Of a DNA stretch of 64,000 bases, positions 12,736 through 25,000 are shown piece by piece. The position numbers and the translations under genes were made by a program. The DNA is taken from contig NC_057769.1 in assembly GCF_010389155.1 (NCBI RefSeq), positions 14,384,735-14,448,734 of the forward strand, read 5' to 3'. The notes beneath the pieces were generated by a model. That model ran no database searches and was not told the origin of the DNA. It saw only the letters and a list, made by a program, of their open reading frames with translations. Source of the stretch: Erigeron canadensis (Eukaryota; Streptophyta; Magnoliopsida; Asterales; Asteraceae). Positions within the stretch are counted from its first letter, which is position 1; each line of letters opens with the position of its first letter.

Positions 12736-13022
12736 TGCTAATGATTTTTGTTTTTGTTTTTGTAATGATTATAAGATAAATATGAATGTATTTGTTACAT
12801 TATATTTATGACATAATATTATTGTTGTAAGTTAAAATAGATAAAGATTATAAGATAAATATTAATGTAATTGTTGCATTATATTTATGATATAGTATTA
12901 TTTATTTTAATTTCTTTTATGTATTTATACTATTTTATTATGTCTTGACTTATAATTCATGTTCTTTATCTTTGTATATGTAAATCGTTTGAATTGCAGA
13001 TAAGCTTCAAAGGATAGGTGCA
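12736..13022 (+). other. AT-rich spacer, possible intron between aORF1 and aORF2
   Basis: Contains a ~60-bp direct repeat (about 12767-12826 and 12847-12906, 80-bp period). It ends with GAATTGCAG at about 13000, an acceptor-like sequence just before the next ORF. I could not identify a matching donor with confidence. Confidence 0.4.
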
Positions 13023-14147
13023 TTGGACGATCTTGATGCTGAAGAAGATCTAGAAAGTATCGATGATAAAGATTTGGAAGAAGGAGAGTTGATTACTTCA
13101 GAAGCTGATAGAAAAAGGTTGCTTGAGACACCTTATGACTTTGATCGTGTCTTTAATGAAGATGAAGTCATTCAAGTTGAACCAATAGCTGAAGTAGAAC
13201 ATCTCAATCTCAATCCAATCAGAGATAGTCCAGATGAACCTAAGAATGCTGCAAGTTTGAAATTTGCTGTATATGCAAACATAGTTGATGAAGCACATAA
13301 TAATATTTTTGATCTATACTGGAATATAGCTGCTACGCGAGAGGTTGATCTTGGAAGATTTAATATACCTCCGGTGCAGCAAGATCATGAGTTTATTATT
13401 AATAGACTAATTCCAGGTTATAGAGGACATACTGGTTTAGTGATACGTGATACGTATAAACCATCAATGTTTTGGGAATATATCTCAGACAAGGATGCAC
13501 CCAAATACTTCTCAGTGATACAAAGTTGGTTCTATGATCACAGAATCAAATTGTTTATTATCAAGAGAAAGGAGGGATGCCAGTACATGTTAATAAGTCA
13601 AAGACACTTCCACTCTCTTAGTGATTCAGACATGATTGATTTGGGAAGACACTGGTTCGTTAATCTTCAGAGCAATGGACTTGCAGATTTCTACTGGAAT
13701 AGATTCAGAGATAAAAGAATTAAGTATTTCAGTGATAGAGGTCTGAAGCCAAAAGAAAGGTTGATAAAGCCAACACCCTTGAAGAAGATTAAGAATCCAT
13801 ATGGCACATTTCGGTTTGTACAGAAAAGGATTAAATGTGTTAAGAAGGTTCCCGCTATCAAATGGGATCAAGATATGCTGACAGAGATGACATTTTGGCA
13901 GATAGATATCAAGTCAGGCGAAGCATAGATGTTTGTTGATGATTCACAGAAACAGATGTTGCTACGCATGTATGATCCGATGTAGGTTGTCAACTTGTCA
14001 AGAGGTGATCAAAGAAGACTTTTGGATACACCTTGCTCAGCTGTGGATTTTCGGAGAGTTGAAGAAAGGCGCTATCGCAACATTCTCGCACATTGCTTAC
14101 AAGAAAGAATTCATGCGAATAGCACTAGACTTTTGTTTAATGGATAG
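13023..14147 (+). pseudogene. Cop1 second extra ORF (aORF2), interrupted
   Basis: Reads from about 13005-13023 to TAG 14145-14147 with in-frame TAG at 13926-13928 and 13983-13985, again where CAG would fit. The product starts very acidic (Asp/Glu repeats). A middle domain follows with conserved aromatic spacing (MFWEYISDKDAPKYF, FYDHRIKLFI) and then a basic Lys-rich segment. I do not recognise the family. Its position suggests it is the second exon or the C-terminal half of the aORF1 product. It ends about 50 bp before the PPT. Confidence 0.55.
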
Positions 14148-14196
14148 CTTTGAAGTTCAAGTTTTGAAGACTTTAAAGAGATCTAGTTGCAATCGT

Positions 14197-14208
14197 CAAA
14201 GGGGAGTC
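14197..14208 (+). other. Cop1 polypurine tract
   Basis: CAAAGGGGAGTC directly precedes the 3' LTR. It matches the CAAGGGGGAGTC before the LTR at 41563. Confidence 0.75.
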
Positions 14209-14893
14209 TATAGATGCAGATTCGTTGTGACAATCGCAACATAGATTTGATTATCGTTTATGTTTTTAGGAACTTGTGTGTAATCATTTAAATAAGAACT
14301 TGTGTTGATATTTAATGATTACGTTTGAACTTCAATATTATATCTGTTTATGCTTTGTATTGTGTTTGTGTGTTATATATTGTTTTGCAGGTACAAGAAC
14401 ATAGAATCAAGGTTTATAAGTGTCGTAGAACACTTAAACGATGATTGGATGTTATGTACAAGCCAAACGAAGTCAAACAAAGAGTCAAAGGCACGTCCCT
14501 CGTGCTGACGTCATCAGCATGAAGGATTACCCTCGTGCTGACGTCAGCATGAGGTGAATTGACTAATTGTTAATTCGGGCTTAATTACGCGAGTTAGGCC
14601 GAAGCCCACACAACCCAATATCAACTAGTATAAATACAAGACCTAATCTACAGAATTAGGTTAATCGTTTTTCGAATCCTTGTTAATTATTCACGAATTT
14701 ACGAGCTAAGGTTAATTGTTCCTTCGTGTGTTCTTCTACACGAACCACAAGCCTTGTGCATCTCCTTGGGTTGATTCATTACTTATTAATTAACAAAAGG
14801 CAATAGCAATCTAGTTATCTCAAGAGGATTCCGCACTCTTGACATAACGAATCGCGTCTTATTACGATCCACGCAACAATAGGGCACCTTACA
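14209..14893 (+). repeat. Cop1 3' LTR
   Basis: 685 bp. The expected TG start has become TA (TATAGATGCAG), inferred by alignment with the related LTR at 41563. It ends CTTACA. Palindromes at about 14498-14554 and a TATA box at about 14629 mirror the 5' LTR. Confidence 0.88.
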
Positions 14894-15331
14894 AACCACT
14901 TAATGGTATCATATATAACCACGCGAAGAGTAGACAAGTATAAATGAAATAAAGAACGATGAAGCAGAAGCAAGTAAAGGAGTTAACCCTAAGGTTGATT
15001 GAACCCTTAACAATGAAGCTCTTCCATTCTATGAACACTATGTTACGATGTGAAGCTACATTCGAGCCGTGAAGTGTTAAAGTTGTACTTGAGTGTGAAG
15101 AAAACGTTTAGGTTTCGTTTGAAATTATTTTTTTCCTGATCGTAGATAATATGCGGCGCAAGTATACCTAGTTTTGAAAATGGATCTTCTGAAGGAAGCC
15201 CGATATGCGGCGCATGCACCATCCATGTGATGCATATTCTGGTCTGTTTTGGATATATGACTCGATTAGTTTTGATTTCGCTATGGGACGATATGTGACG
15301 ATTGGGATGAGTATCTTAAGGGGGAGGTAAT
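14894..15331 (+). mobile_element. 3' tail of a Gypsy-like element with palindromes and PPT
   Basis: No ORF. Two TGCGGCGCA palindromes at 15149-15162 and 15202-15217 and a degenerate third near 15224. The second is preceded by GCCCGATATG. The tract ends with AAGGGGGAGG (15318-15327), a PPT, four bases before a TGCAACATCCC LTR-like start. Confidence 0.5.
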
Positions 15332-17598
15332 TGCAACATCCCAAATTTTGTATAAAGGTTGACTTGAGTCATTAAGTCAACACCTTGCTACCATGAAGTC
15401 TCTTAACGAGATAATGCTTACGTGGTTATAATATGTTATATGTGAGAGGCTTTAATGCCTTAAAGATATATGCGTTTATGCGTTAAAGATGCCAAGATGT
15501 GTTTAATATGTCAATAGAATTTCCGGTGGACGATTTAAGCTAGTTATGTGACGTATAGAAGTCTAGGATGGATTAATGATCAATCGGTGCATGTAATCGA
15601 TCCGTTTATCATCCTACAAGGTATAGAATGAAACATTTGCAAAATATAAGTCATATCCATCTATATATTTCACCCAAATCTGGACTTGTTGAGTATTGAT
15701 TGATAAGAAACGTTTTTGTTGTTAGATTGACGATTTTGGGTTATTCGGTGGTTGTTATTGTAATCAATATGTATCTTGAGATTTCCTATAAATATGAAGT
15801 TGTTTCTAGAGTAATTTTAATGTTCAAATGGAACCAGTATAGGGTTCACATCAGGTCTTGAGGTTTGCTATGGATTCGATTGCGTTTGTGAGTCGATTTA
15901 AGTCATTCGGACATCAAGTCGATTGTAAAATGAGTATTATGAATCCATGAATCAATTGATGATTTCATAATGATAATTAATTCATAATTTGATGGGTATG
16001 AACTATAGAGGTTGTGGTGGCTTCATATGAATATTTGATGGTGGAAATTGTTTGTAAAACAAAGAGTTTATTATGTCTGAAAATTCAGTCATATTGCAGG
16101 AATCATATCTTCTTTATATGAACGACTTAAGAGATGACTCTTACATTTATGAAAACCTCTATGTGTCCCCTAGATTCTATATGAACAAAGTTTTCTATGA
16201 TTTTGCCTAGAGATATGCGAAAAATGTCGATTTCCCAAAATGATCAGGTATCGAATGAATTCTGCTGACTTGTCTTGCAAACATCGTAACTTATTTATTA
16301 GAGCTCATCAGGTGTCAAACCTTATATTAGAGCTCAAATGAAGTCTGCTACATTTGTCAACAACTGAGTTTTGTCTCATTTGGTTATCTTATGACCTAAA
16401 AGTTGTACTTGAGCAGGCTTATAAAATCGTGGTGATATGCTTATTTGGATGTCGCCTTAAATGTGATATGACCTACTATGATATGAGGTGTAGTAAATCT
16501 TATATGTTGACGTGTGATAGGGTTAAATTCCAAGACTAGACACCGAAAGTTTTGTTACAAAATAATTATTTAATGATCATTTAACGGAAGTGAGGAGTCA
16601 CCTTATCATGGCCTAAGAGACGAGGCTACGTGAGAAGCTAAAGGTTATGATATGAGCCATTAGTAAACTGGTTGTCCAAGAATGTATATTTCCTGATGAA
16701 CTATTGCACCGTTTCATTGGACATGAAAGAAAAGATGTGTGTTAAAGAAGTTCTCTTAAAGTGTGAAAGCTAATTGTTGAATGCTTCAAATCGAGACGAC
16801 AGTTATGTAAACAATTTTTATATATGTTTTGGCAATGTATGAAGGGAGTGGTGAACTCAAAAGGTGTCTATCACTCTTAGATGGACAGGAAAGAGGAAGA
16901 ATGATTTGGAAACTCAGGGAAAAATCATATGATTGTGCGATGGTACATCGAGATTTGTTGTTGTGTTTGTATGCAACCATGGTAATGACATAGGCGTTGG
17001 ATGTCACTTCATGATACGATATGTTATTGAAAGGAAAATTATGGAGCCAAATATCATGAAGATAATAGTTCATGAAGTTGGAATCGTTAAATAAGAGTTC
17101 GGATTAGCTCAAAATTGACTAAAGGTTTTGTGGTGAGCAAAGAAAGCTTATTATGAACAAGTGGGTATTATGGTCTAACCATAAGACTCTATGGAGGGAT
17201 ATGTTATGTATTGAAAGTTATGGAAAGTCTACCCTTTGTTCAAATGAATTATGTGAGTTATGGTAGAAAGTTAATAAGGATACGTGTATGAGGGGCTTAA
17301 TCACTAAATGCATAGCCTACACCAAATGTAATGTGGGTGCTACTTATGAAGGTTAAAGAAATTAGATGGTTACTTAGTTTGATTTAAAGATTGAACCAAA
17401 GAAATGACGAAGCAGTCGAAATGTAAAGTGTAAGTAGAAAAGATTATGTAGACACTAAATGAGTTTGGCTATGCTAAGTTAAAGTACAACTCAAGGAAAT
17501 CCTGAAACGATATGGTAAAGTGAGGGATACGGATAAGTCATTTATATATGAGTGGCAAAATAGTTCTGAGGATAGAATCCTCTTAAGGGGGAGGTAAT
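15332..17598 (+). mobile_element. Gypsy-like LTR (start) followed by internal 3' remnant and PPT
   Basis: Starts TGCAACATCCC after a PPT and is alignable, though diverged, with the LTR starting at 17599. A possible LTR end is TTTTGTTACA at about 16555. The rest (16556-17580) has no coding sequence I can recognise. It ends with AAGGGGGAGG at 17585-17594, a second PPT belonging to the next LTR. Confidence 0.45.
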
Positions 17599-18345
17599 TG
17601 TAACATCCTAAACTTTTCGAGTTTGACTTATTGACTTGACCGTTAGTCAACGTTAGGTTCGTTAAGTTTATATGCCCTATATGTGATGGTGTGATTAAAG
17701 CTTATGGATTTTATGTGAAACAATCAATATAACGTATAATGAAAGTAATTAAAGCAACGTTTTGAAAGTTAAGTGCTTGTTAGATCGCTAAGTCTCCCGG
17801 TAGATGAATTAAGCTAAGAAAGTTAAGTTTAGAAGTTGAGGGTCCCTAAGTGTAAGATTAGGAGTTTATGGCCAGGGTTTAAGGTGCAACTAGGTATCCC
17901 TAATTGTCACAACATCGGGTCATACGTGAGAAATACCCCCGAGCCAATCCTCCCTTCCTCTCCTTGCAAGTTTCCTTCAAAATCTCATCGTTTCGTGCCG
18001 TTTCAATCAAGTTTTGTCAAGATCTTGGATCCCCTAAGTCATCTACAGGTAATATAGCTATAATCCTCTTTGAAATCTGATTACTTAAGTCATAGATGAG
18101 TATTCAACCCAGACCATGAGGTGAGGGTTGGGTTAATCAATTAAACGGTTACAGATTTCATGTTATTCAAGTGATTCAATGATTGATTTATGTTGTAAAG
18201 GATTAAAGAATTGATTGATGGATTAAAGTCATCAAAAGTGTTGTCAAAGAGGTCAATTTTATTTCTCCAAGTCCGGCTAAGGGTTTGAGATTGAATGGGA
18301 ATCGTTTAGAGCAAGTTTGAAATTGAGTTTGCTGGTCGGCACCCC

Positions 18346-18485
18346 AGGTGCGACGCACCAAGTAGAAGGCGCGATGCACTGGAATTTTGATTTTCAAAGG
18401 GAGCCCGATATGTGACACACCTATACCTGATCTGAGTTTTCTGTATGATTGGTGCGACGCACCGCTTGGGAGGTGCGACACACCT
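18346..18485 (+). promoter_or_regulatory. GGTGCG-A-CGCACC palindrome cluster in the LTR
   Basis: Perfect 13-bp palindromes at 18347-18359 and 18451-18463, with decayed copies at about 18368, 18410 and 18471. One decayed copy is preceded by GCCCGATATG, as at 15193 and 58422. Decay is mostly C-to-T or G-to-A at CpG. Confidence 0.7.
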
Positions 18486-18756
18486 GATGCCCAGTTTGCA
18501 CAAAACATTTCGTTTAGCTTATATGTTGATCTTATACTCATTCTAGGTGGTCGGGAGCACTTAGCAAGAACCATAAGATACTTTAACTCGTTGGTAAGCT
18601 GTACCATGGTAAGATACACTACTTATGGGTATTCGGGATTATAACTTACCAAATGGTATCTTGTTTGCTTATGGGTATTCGGGATTATACGGGAGGTAAT
18701 ATGGGCTATGTAGATGCATATGAAAGCCTGAAATGCTACCCCAATGATTCAGACTG

Positions 18757-19025
18757 ATATGAGATGTTATGTATGCTTAATAGATGATATGATATGAAAA
18801 GATAAATGATATGAAATAAGAGATGATTTGCAACGATATATAACATGAGATGATAGATGATATGAAGTGATATATATATATAATATGATACGAAAGATGA
18901 TATGAAATGATGTATGATCTAAGATGATAAATGATATACAATGTTGTAATGATATACGATATGCAATGATATATATGATGATGTACGTGATATAACAATG
19001 TATGCGATGTAATGATATGCTATGT
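18757..19025. repeat. GATATGA-rich degenerate tandem repeat
   Basis: About 270 bp of imperfect GATGATATGAAATGATA-like units within the LTR. Low complexity, no coding potential. Confidence 0.7.
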
Positions 19026-20092
19026 AACGTCTTGAGATGAACTGAAATGTGTTATAGGTTGATGATATGTAAAATGTGCATGACTACATGGCTTGTTCAT
19101 CTAGTTCACTAGACTTATTAAGTTGCCATGACACGTGCACGTTTAAGGGCCCAAACGTTAAGATGTACATGTGATAATGTTTAGGTAATATGAACACCTA
19201 AACTATATGAGAAGTGAAATCAAGCTCGTAATTTTAGATGAAAGTCTTAAGCTTAACCCGTACTTTCCCTTGCCTGGTTAAGTGCGTAGATTTGGTTGCT
19301 TGGGTGGCTCCTTGCAACATGGTCAAAGATGTGAAGAGTAATACGGTAGGTCTGACCCGCCCCACTTTTCTTGAACATACGAATTACTCCGGGATTGGCT
19401 TGCCATTTCTTAACGACAATGATGTACAACCGTAAGGTTTGCCCATCCAGTCGGGTGTGACTTATGTCACACTTATAAAGATGCATATGTTATATGAGAT
19501 ACGTGACTTATGTCACAACTATAAAGATGTTAAGATGTGATATGTGGAGATGCAAAAGATGACTAGGCATATTTAGGATGACCCATCCTAATATGAAAGA
19601 TGTTGATGCTATGATTTGTATGTGACATGATATGTTTGATGATATGTGCCTTAACGACTTAATATGACTTTTATATAATGTTTTAAACGGACAAACGTTT
19701 TATGAACTATGTGTTATCTTACCTAACTAATTCGTTACCTAACTAATTCGTTAGGTCCAACATTGGTGAGCAGGTTGATGTGAAAAAATGTGAGGCATGG
19801 GTAGATAATCTTGAAGCTGACTATGGTTTACCCATAGTGGCTGCTCGTTTTAGACATTTGCTTAATGTTTAGATAATATTGACTTGTATTGATAATGTGG
19901 TCGGTTGTTTAATATTGGGCATCCGATGGGTTTCCATTTAAACTTATTTTGATGATATGGCTATTAACACCATTTAATAAATAAACCTAACAGATTTTGC
20001 TGGTTTAGACTTTTAAAGTTTACTTCCGCTTTCTTTTGACGCCGTTAGGTGAAAGTTTTTGAAAATCCATATTTTTAAACGACGGGTTACAT

Positions 20093-20470
20093 TTAGCTTT
20101 CGTATTGATTAAGTTGTGATATTGGTCATTCACTTTTTGTTTCTCTGAAAATCAAAACGTTCGAGATGGTCTTTGTTGATGAATTGGTATGTATTTTTCA
20201 AATTTTATATTCTACACTTTCTGTTTCTCTTTTTATTTAACTAAAGTTGAAAAAAGAGGTAAACTGAAATCGATCAATATTTATATGTTTCTTCTTTAGC
20301 TTTCGTATCGATTAAGTTGTGATATTGGTCATGTACTTTTTGGTTCTCTTTCTAGTTAACTAAAGTTGAAAAAAAGGGTAAACTGAAATAACTATTTATA
20401 TAGAGTTAATTTTCATATGTTTTTTCTTTAACTTTCGTATTCATTAAGTTGTGATATTGGTAATACACTT
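20093..20470. repeat. Three-copy direct repeat upstream of the TPS gene
   Basis: A phrase TTAGCTTTCGTATTGATT followed by AAGTTGTGATATTGGTCAT begins near 20093, 20297 and 20429. The intervening AACTAAAGTTGAAAAAAG.. GTAAACTGAAAT segment is also doubled. The first copy abuts the LTR end. Confidence 0.75.
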
Positions 20471-21056
20471 TTTATTCACAATTATTATAAGATTTATATA
20501 GCTTAAGACTACTCGTCCATTGGACGGACCTGAACAGTAGTAGCTATATATCTACCGGTTTGATGTCCCGTCCAAGAGCCCAAAACATTGATGAATTGAT
20601 TAATATCTTCTAGCCTAGTGAATATACGAGTAACGAGTAAGCCCAATTGTGTTCCATGCGTGTTCTGCATGGCTATCTATATCTACCTATAGAATAGAAT
20701 GAATAATAATAAAATCTAAAATCTATGTATGCATAAGACTTCAACTACAAATATATCACCATAACATATACGTAACTTATTGCATTTCCTTAATTTATAT
20801 ATATCTTGTTTCTATAATACACATATACACATTGCCGATCACCGCTTCATATTTATAGTAGTTATTATAGAAAATCGGCTAAATAAGCTAACTATACTGA
20901 CGTGATCTTCTTCCCGTATACATACATGTTCCCACATATACATCATCTATCTCTATATATATGGATATATACATACACGTATAATGTAATAATTTTGAGT
21001 ATCAACAACCACCAACATTGTCCTAGCTAGGGTTTTTGTTTTCACCGCACACACAG
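20471..21056 (+). promoter_or_regulatory. Probable TPS1 promoter and 5' UTR
   Basis: AT-rich, no ORF. A TATA-like run (TATATATATGGA) lies at about 20954. The sequence just before the first ATG pair (CTAGCTAGGGTTTTTG, then CACCGCACACACAG) resembles a plant 5' UTR. The transcription start is not resolved. Confidence 0.4.
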
Positions 21057-21110
21057 ATGATGAAGAACACCAGATCATTCGAAGAGATTGGTATTCTTCA
21101 ACACGATTTG
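21057..21110 (+). CDS. TPS1: Possible additional first coding exon of the TPS gene
   Basis: ATG ATG at 21057 opens 18 codons ending GATTTG before a GTAATAA donor (21111). Joining to the acceptor AAGTAG ahead of 22010 adds six codons and runs in frame into the ATG at 22028, giving a 951-residue product. The alternative is a spliced 5' UTR, with a short upstream ORF, and translation from 22028. The frame match is suggestive but has a one-in-three chance of arising randomly. Confidence 0.4.
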
Positions 21111-22027
21111 GTAATAATTATTTTAAACACTTTTTCAAACAATGAAAAAACCACATTTGATTTGTTAATTGTTAATTCCTTAGGTTCTTGTTAATGTTTG
21201 AACTTGATACTACTGCTATAGTACTATATATACATTGAACAAAGTAGTTTAATTTGTAATTTTATCAAGATTGTCACCCTAATTAATGTTAATCTTTACA
21301 CATTACTAGCTAGCTACTCTTAAAGTTAATCTTGTTTAGTTTATAGTAATAACAAATATAGTAATTTGATTCATAGTGATCAAAGAATATGATTACTACT
21401 TTTGGTGATTAACATGATTTTTTCTGATGGCAAAACTTTTGAATTTGAATGTCTAATCTTATGATAAGATTTTAGTTTTCGTTTCCTTAAGCTAGCTTTT
21501 GATTATCTTTGTGCATAGGTAATTATCAGGTCATTGGTCACATAATGACCGTTTTTGTACAAAATTTGAAGGTTTTAATGTGGATCGTTGTACATAAAAA
21601 GTACAATGTGCATCTGTGAACAATTGGAAACCACATTGATATTTTATGGCTTAAACCCTATGTTAAAATACGAAAAGTTTGTTCTCTTAGTGCAACCATC
21701 TCTACACCGAGAGAAGTAAGATCTGGAGTACTAAAACACACTTCTCTTACTGCATTCTACGTTTTGAATTCGTTGTGGCTCCTTTTCGTATTTGTTTGTT
21801 ATTCATTATCTTGATACTTTGCTCGTATAACTTGATAATACTGTAGTACATAGATTGCTTAACTAATTAATAAATTAGCTAAAGCATAATCCCTTGATTT
21901 GAATGGTAAAAAACTATTAGTGGATCATAACAATTTGTGTTCAAATATCAAGCAAAATATTTGTTTTAGCATTAGCATTATATGTATATATTTTCTTTTT
22001 TTGAAGTAGGATTTCTATAGGCTAACA

Positions 22028-25000
22028 ATGTCTAAGTTTGTCACTATTGATTACGCTACGTTGAATTACTATCTGATTTCAAACACAAAACAAAATCCTC
22101 GATTGCAGGATGAGCTGCAAAAGTTGGATATGCAGACAGATGACTACAATCACACTTCAGCTGTACTTAGGACAAGGCTCGAAAGACTTATAAAGGAAAG
22201 AGAGTTACGGAAATCTGTTAAGTCTCAGAATGAAGATGTTCATGAAAATGGAGGTGCGGATAGTATACATGGGAATGGGAATTGCCAACGAGGAACTGAA
22301 AAGTTTCCTGTTGAAGAAGGATTATGGATTCGACCTCCAACTACAAGACAAAGGTTAATAGTGGTAGCCAATCGTCTTCCAGTTTCTGCTACTAGAAAGG
22401 GCGAGACATCATGGCAACTTGAAATGAGTGTTGGCGGATTAGTCAGCGCACTTTTGGGTAAGGCCTTCACTTTCTTCTTGCAATGCACTTTATTTTACTA
22501 TCATATACAAAATCAAATATGAAGTCGTACCTCTATACATTGTCAGTAATATAGATAATTGGTAGAGGTGGCCAAATAGGCAGGTTGGGTAAATGGAATG
22601 AGTTTTAATTACATTAAACGTCCATGTTGTTTACCAGTTTTTGCAGATCTGAGTCCTCATGAAATTCTTTCTAATCTGATAAGGAACTATTTTTTGCATA
22701 GAAACACCAAAGGTAGTAACTAAACCTACAAAAGATTTGTATGAAGGAATAGATTCATAAAAACCAACACACCAAAGTGACCAATGACCGTTCATGCATG
22801 TAGCTAACACTTTTCTTAATATGGGTCCAAATATGACAGTTTGGTTCGGGCCCACTCACGAGCATTTCTTTCCTAATTTGGTTTTGCACTCGAAAATACC
22901 ATGTGTGACCTTCGACCTATTTGACCTGTTTGGGATAATATGCCACTCATATAACCTATTGTTAGCAAAATGGGTCAAAGTCGTAATCTATATTGTCAGC
23001 AACTTGCTCCTTGATTCGGTCACTGGATTCGTTGTAAACTATTAAAAGTTGAATACTGCTATAAAAGTCATTCTACCATGTTTTTTAAAGTTACCCAAAT
23101 TATTATTACCGAAATGTACAATGGTTTTAGAACTAGAGTATTAGTACCTAGCTATTTTTTGCAATTTCTACTTTCTGCATGTTTAAAAGATTTATTTCAT
23201 GTTCTAATGGAGAAGCAATTTTTGTTAAAGGCATAACGGAATTTGAAACCAGATGGATTGGATGGGCCGGAGTAAATGTACCTGATGAGATCGGACAGAA
23301 ATCACTAACTGAAGCACTTGCTGAAAAGGTTGGCCACCAATCTATAACGAATGTTCACTAGACGTTCTTTTTCAAAATATAATTAATAATTGGAAACATA
23401 TACTCCACTGTTAAGAAAAATATAACTTTTGTTGTGGCAATCATCAAATGACTTTCAAAAGAAACAGATGTAAAATAGAAATTCATAAGATAGTCAAGTT
23501 CTAAAATGCACATCATAAAAACACATGAAATATGGTTAAATCATAATTACAAATGTCGTTTTGTTACTAAGAAAAAATTGATATGCAGAGGTGCATCCCG
23601 GTTTTTCTTGATGAAGAACTTGTTAATCTCTATTACAACGGATATTGCAACAATATCTTATGGCCCCTCTTCCATTATCTTGGTCTGCCTCAAGAGGACC
23701 GGCTAGCTACCACACGTAGTTTCCAATCACAATTCGATGCTTACAAAAAAGCCAATCAAATGTTTGCTGATGTAGTGAATGAGCATTATATGGAAGGGGA
23801 CATCATATGGTGTCACGATTACCATCTAATGTTTCTTCCAAAATGTCTTAAAGAGCATAACAGCAAGATGAAAGTTGGTTGGTTTCTTCACACTCCATTC
23901 CCTTCATCTGAAATTCATAGGACACTGCCATCTCGATCCGAGCTGCTAAGAGCTGTTCTTGTAGCTGATCTAGTTGGGTACATACTATTATCCGGAAACA
24001 TTTCTTGTAGCTGTAGAAAAATGAGCTGGTTGAGTGGGTTGGTAACGGGTCAAAACAGGTGATTATTAAGGATAATCAAAACAGGTCAGGTCTTTTTGAC
24101 CCGAGTCACGTTTTTGTTCAAAACAATTAAAGTGTATTTTACACATTAGTGCGCCAAATATGATCACATAAGTTAAAAGTATATTGATGGTAATCAATAA
24201 TTTCTAGCTAAATGATATAGGGAGTTTTGTGCCCCTGAAATAAAAACTATAGTTTGGGTGATTTTTGACCCGCTTGACTTAGATCCTTATAAACCATTTT
24301 ATTTAATATGTTTCACTAGTTAGAGATAAAATACAACCCGAATTAATTAGTCAAATTTGCTAACACTTGCTATGTGTCAGCTTCCACACTTATGATTATG
24401 CAAGGCACTTTGTGAGTGCATGCACTCGAATTCTTGGACTGGAGGGTACTCCTGAAGGAGTAGAAGATCAAGGGAAGCTTACTCGTGTTGCTGCGGTATT
24501 GTTTCTATCTGATCACGGATTTTTCTGTAGAGTCCTATTTTACAAAATGATTTTTTTTGTCACCATGAAGATGCTAAACATTTGTTTCATGACTTTTAAC
24601 TGCAGTTTCCTATTGGGATAGATCCTGGAAGGTTCATACGAGCTATTCAACTTCCTCAAGTCCAAGATCATATAAAAGAACTAAAGGAGCGATTTGCAGG
24701 CCGAAAGGTAAATCAAAATCTATCCCTGTCTACGGAATCGAATAAAATATTTCATCATTTTTAGAGTTGAATAATCTTATTGTATTATTGAACATTGAAC
24801 TATCTTATTTTGCATAAAGGGATTCTGATTAGGAGTACTAGATTATATAGGGGGGCAAATAATGAGTTTTATATAATGCTGCAACAAAAATGATTTTATC
24901 AGATATATTCAAAGTGTTTATTTTTCCTATCTTTTAACCAAATTTTCATTAATACTATTTCAAACACATCATTATTGGATTTACATACTAAATTTAAAGG

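Larger units (their letters stand above)
1..14893 (+). mobile_element. Cop1: long Ty1/copia retrotransposon with extra 3' ORF (probably SIRE lineage), degenerate
   Basis: The first bases of the window recur at 14237, so the element is bounded by direct LTRs. Order is LTR, PBS, gag, pol (protease, integrase, RT, RNase H), then about 6.8 kb with an extra ORF, PPT and LTR. Integrase before RT makes it copia. Its great length, extra ORF after pol and PPT-like tract after pol suit the SIRE/Maximus lineage (inference). The LTRs differ by about 15 substitutions (12 transitions) and one 1-bp indel over 656 bp, roughly 97.6% identity. The coding parts have ten premature stops and at least two frameshifts, so it cannot act autonomously. 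Target duplication cannot be checked because the left end is outside the window. Confidence 0.9.
17599..20091 (+). repeat. Gypsy-like LTR (about 2.5 kb)
   Basis: Begins TGTAACATCC right after a PPT and ends GACGGGTTACA, giving TGTAAC/GTTACA inverted ends. The length suits large Gypsy LTRs. It carries a GGTGCGACGCACC palindrome cluster (18346-18485), a GATATGA-type low-complexity tract and several short direct repeats (18622/18669, 19462/19504, 19725/19738). The ORF at 17836-18057 has no recognisable product. Confidence 0.6.

Noticed and set aside
10204..14147. Cop1 extra ORF as a host gene such as a longin-domain protein
   Set aside because: It lies inside LTR boundaries and a homologous tail exists in a second copia element; similar database names are likely misannotations.
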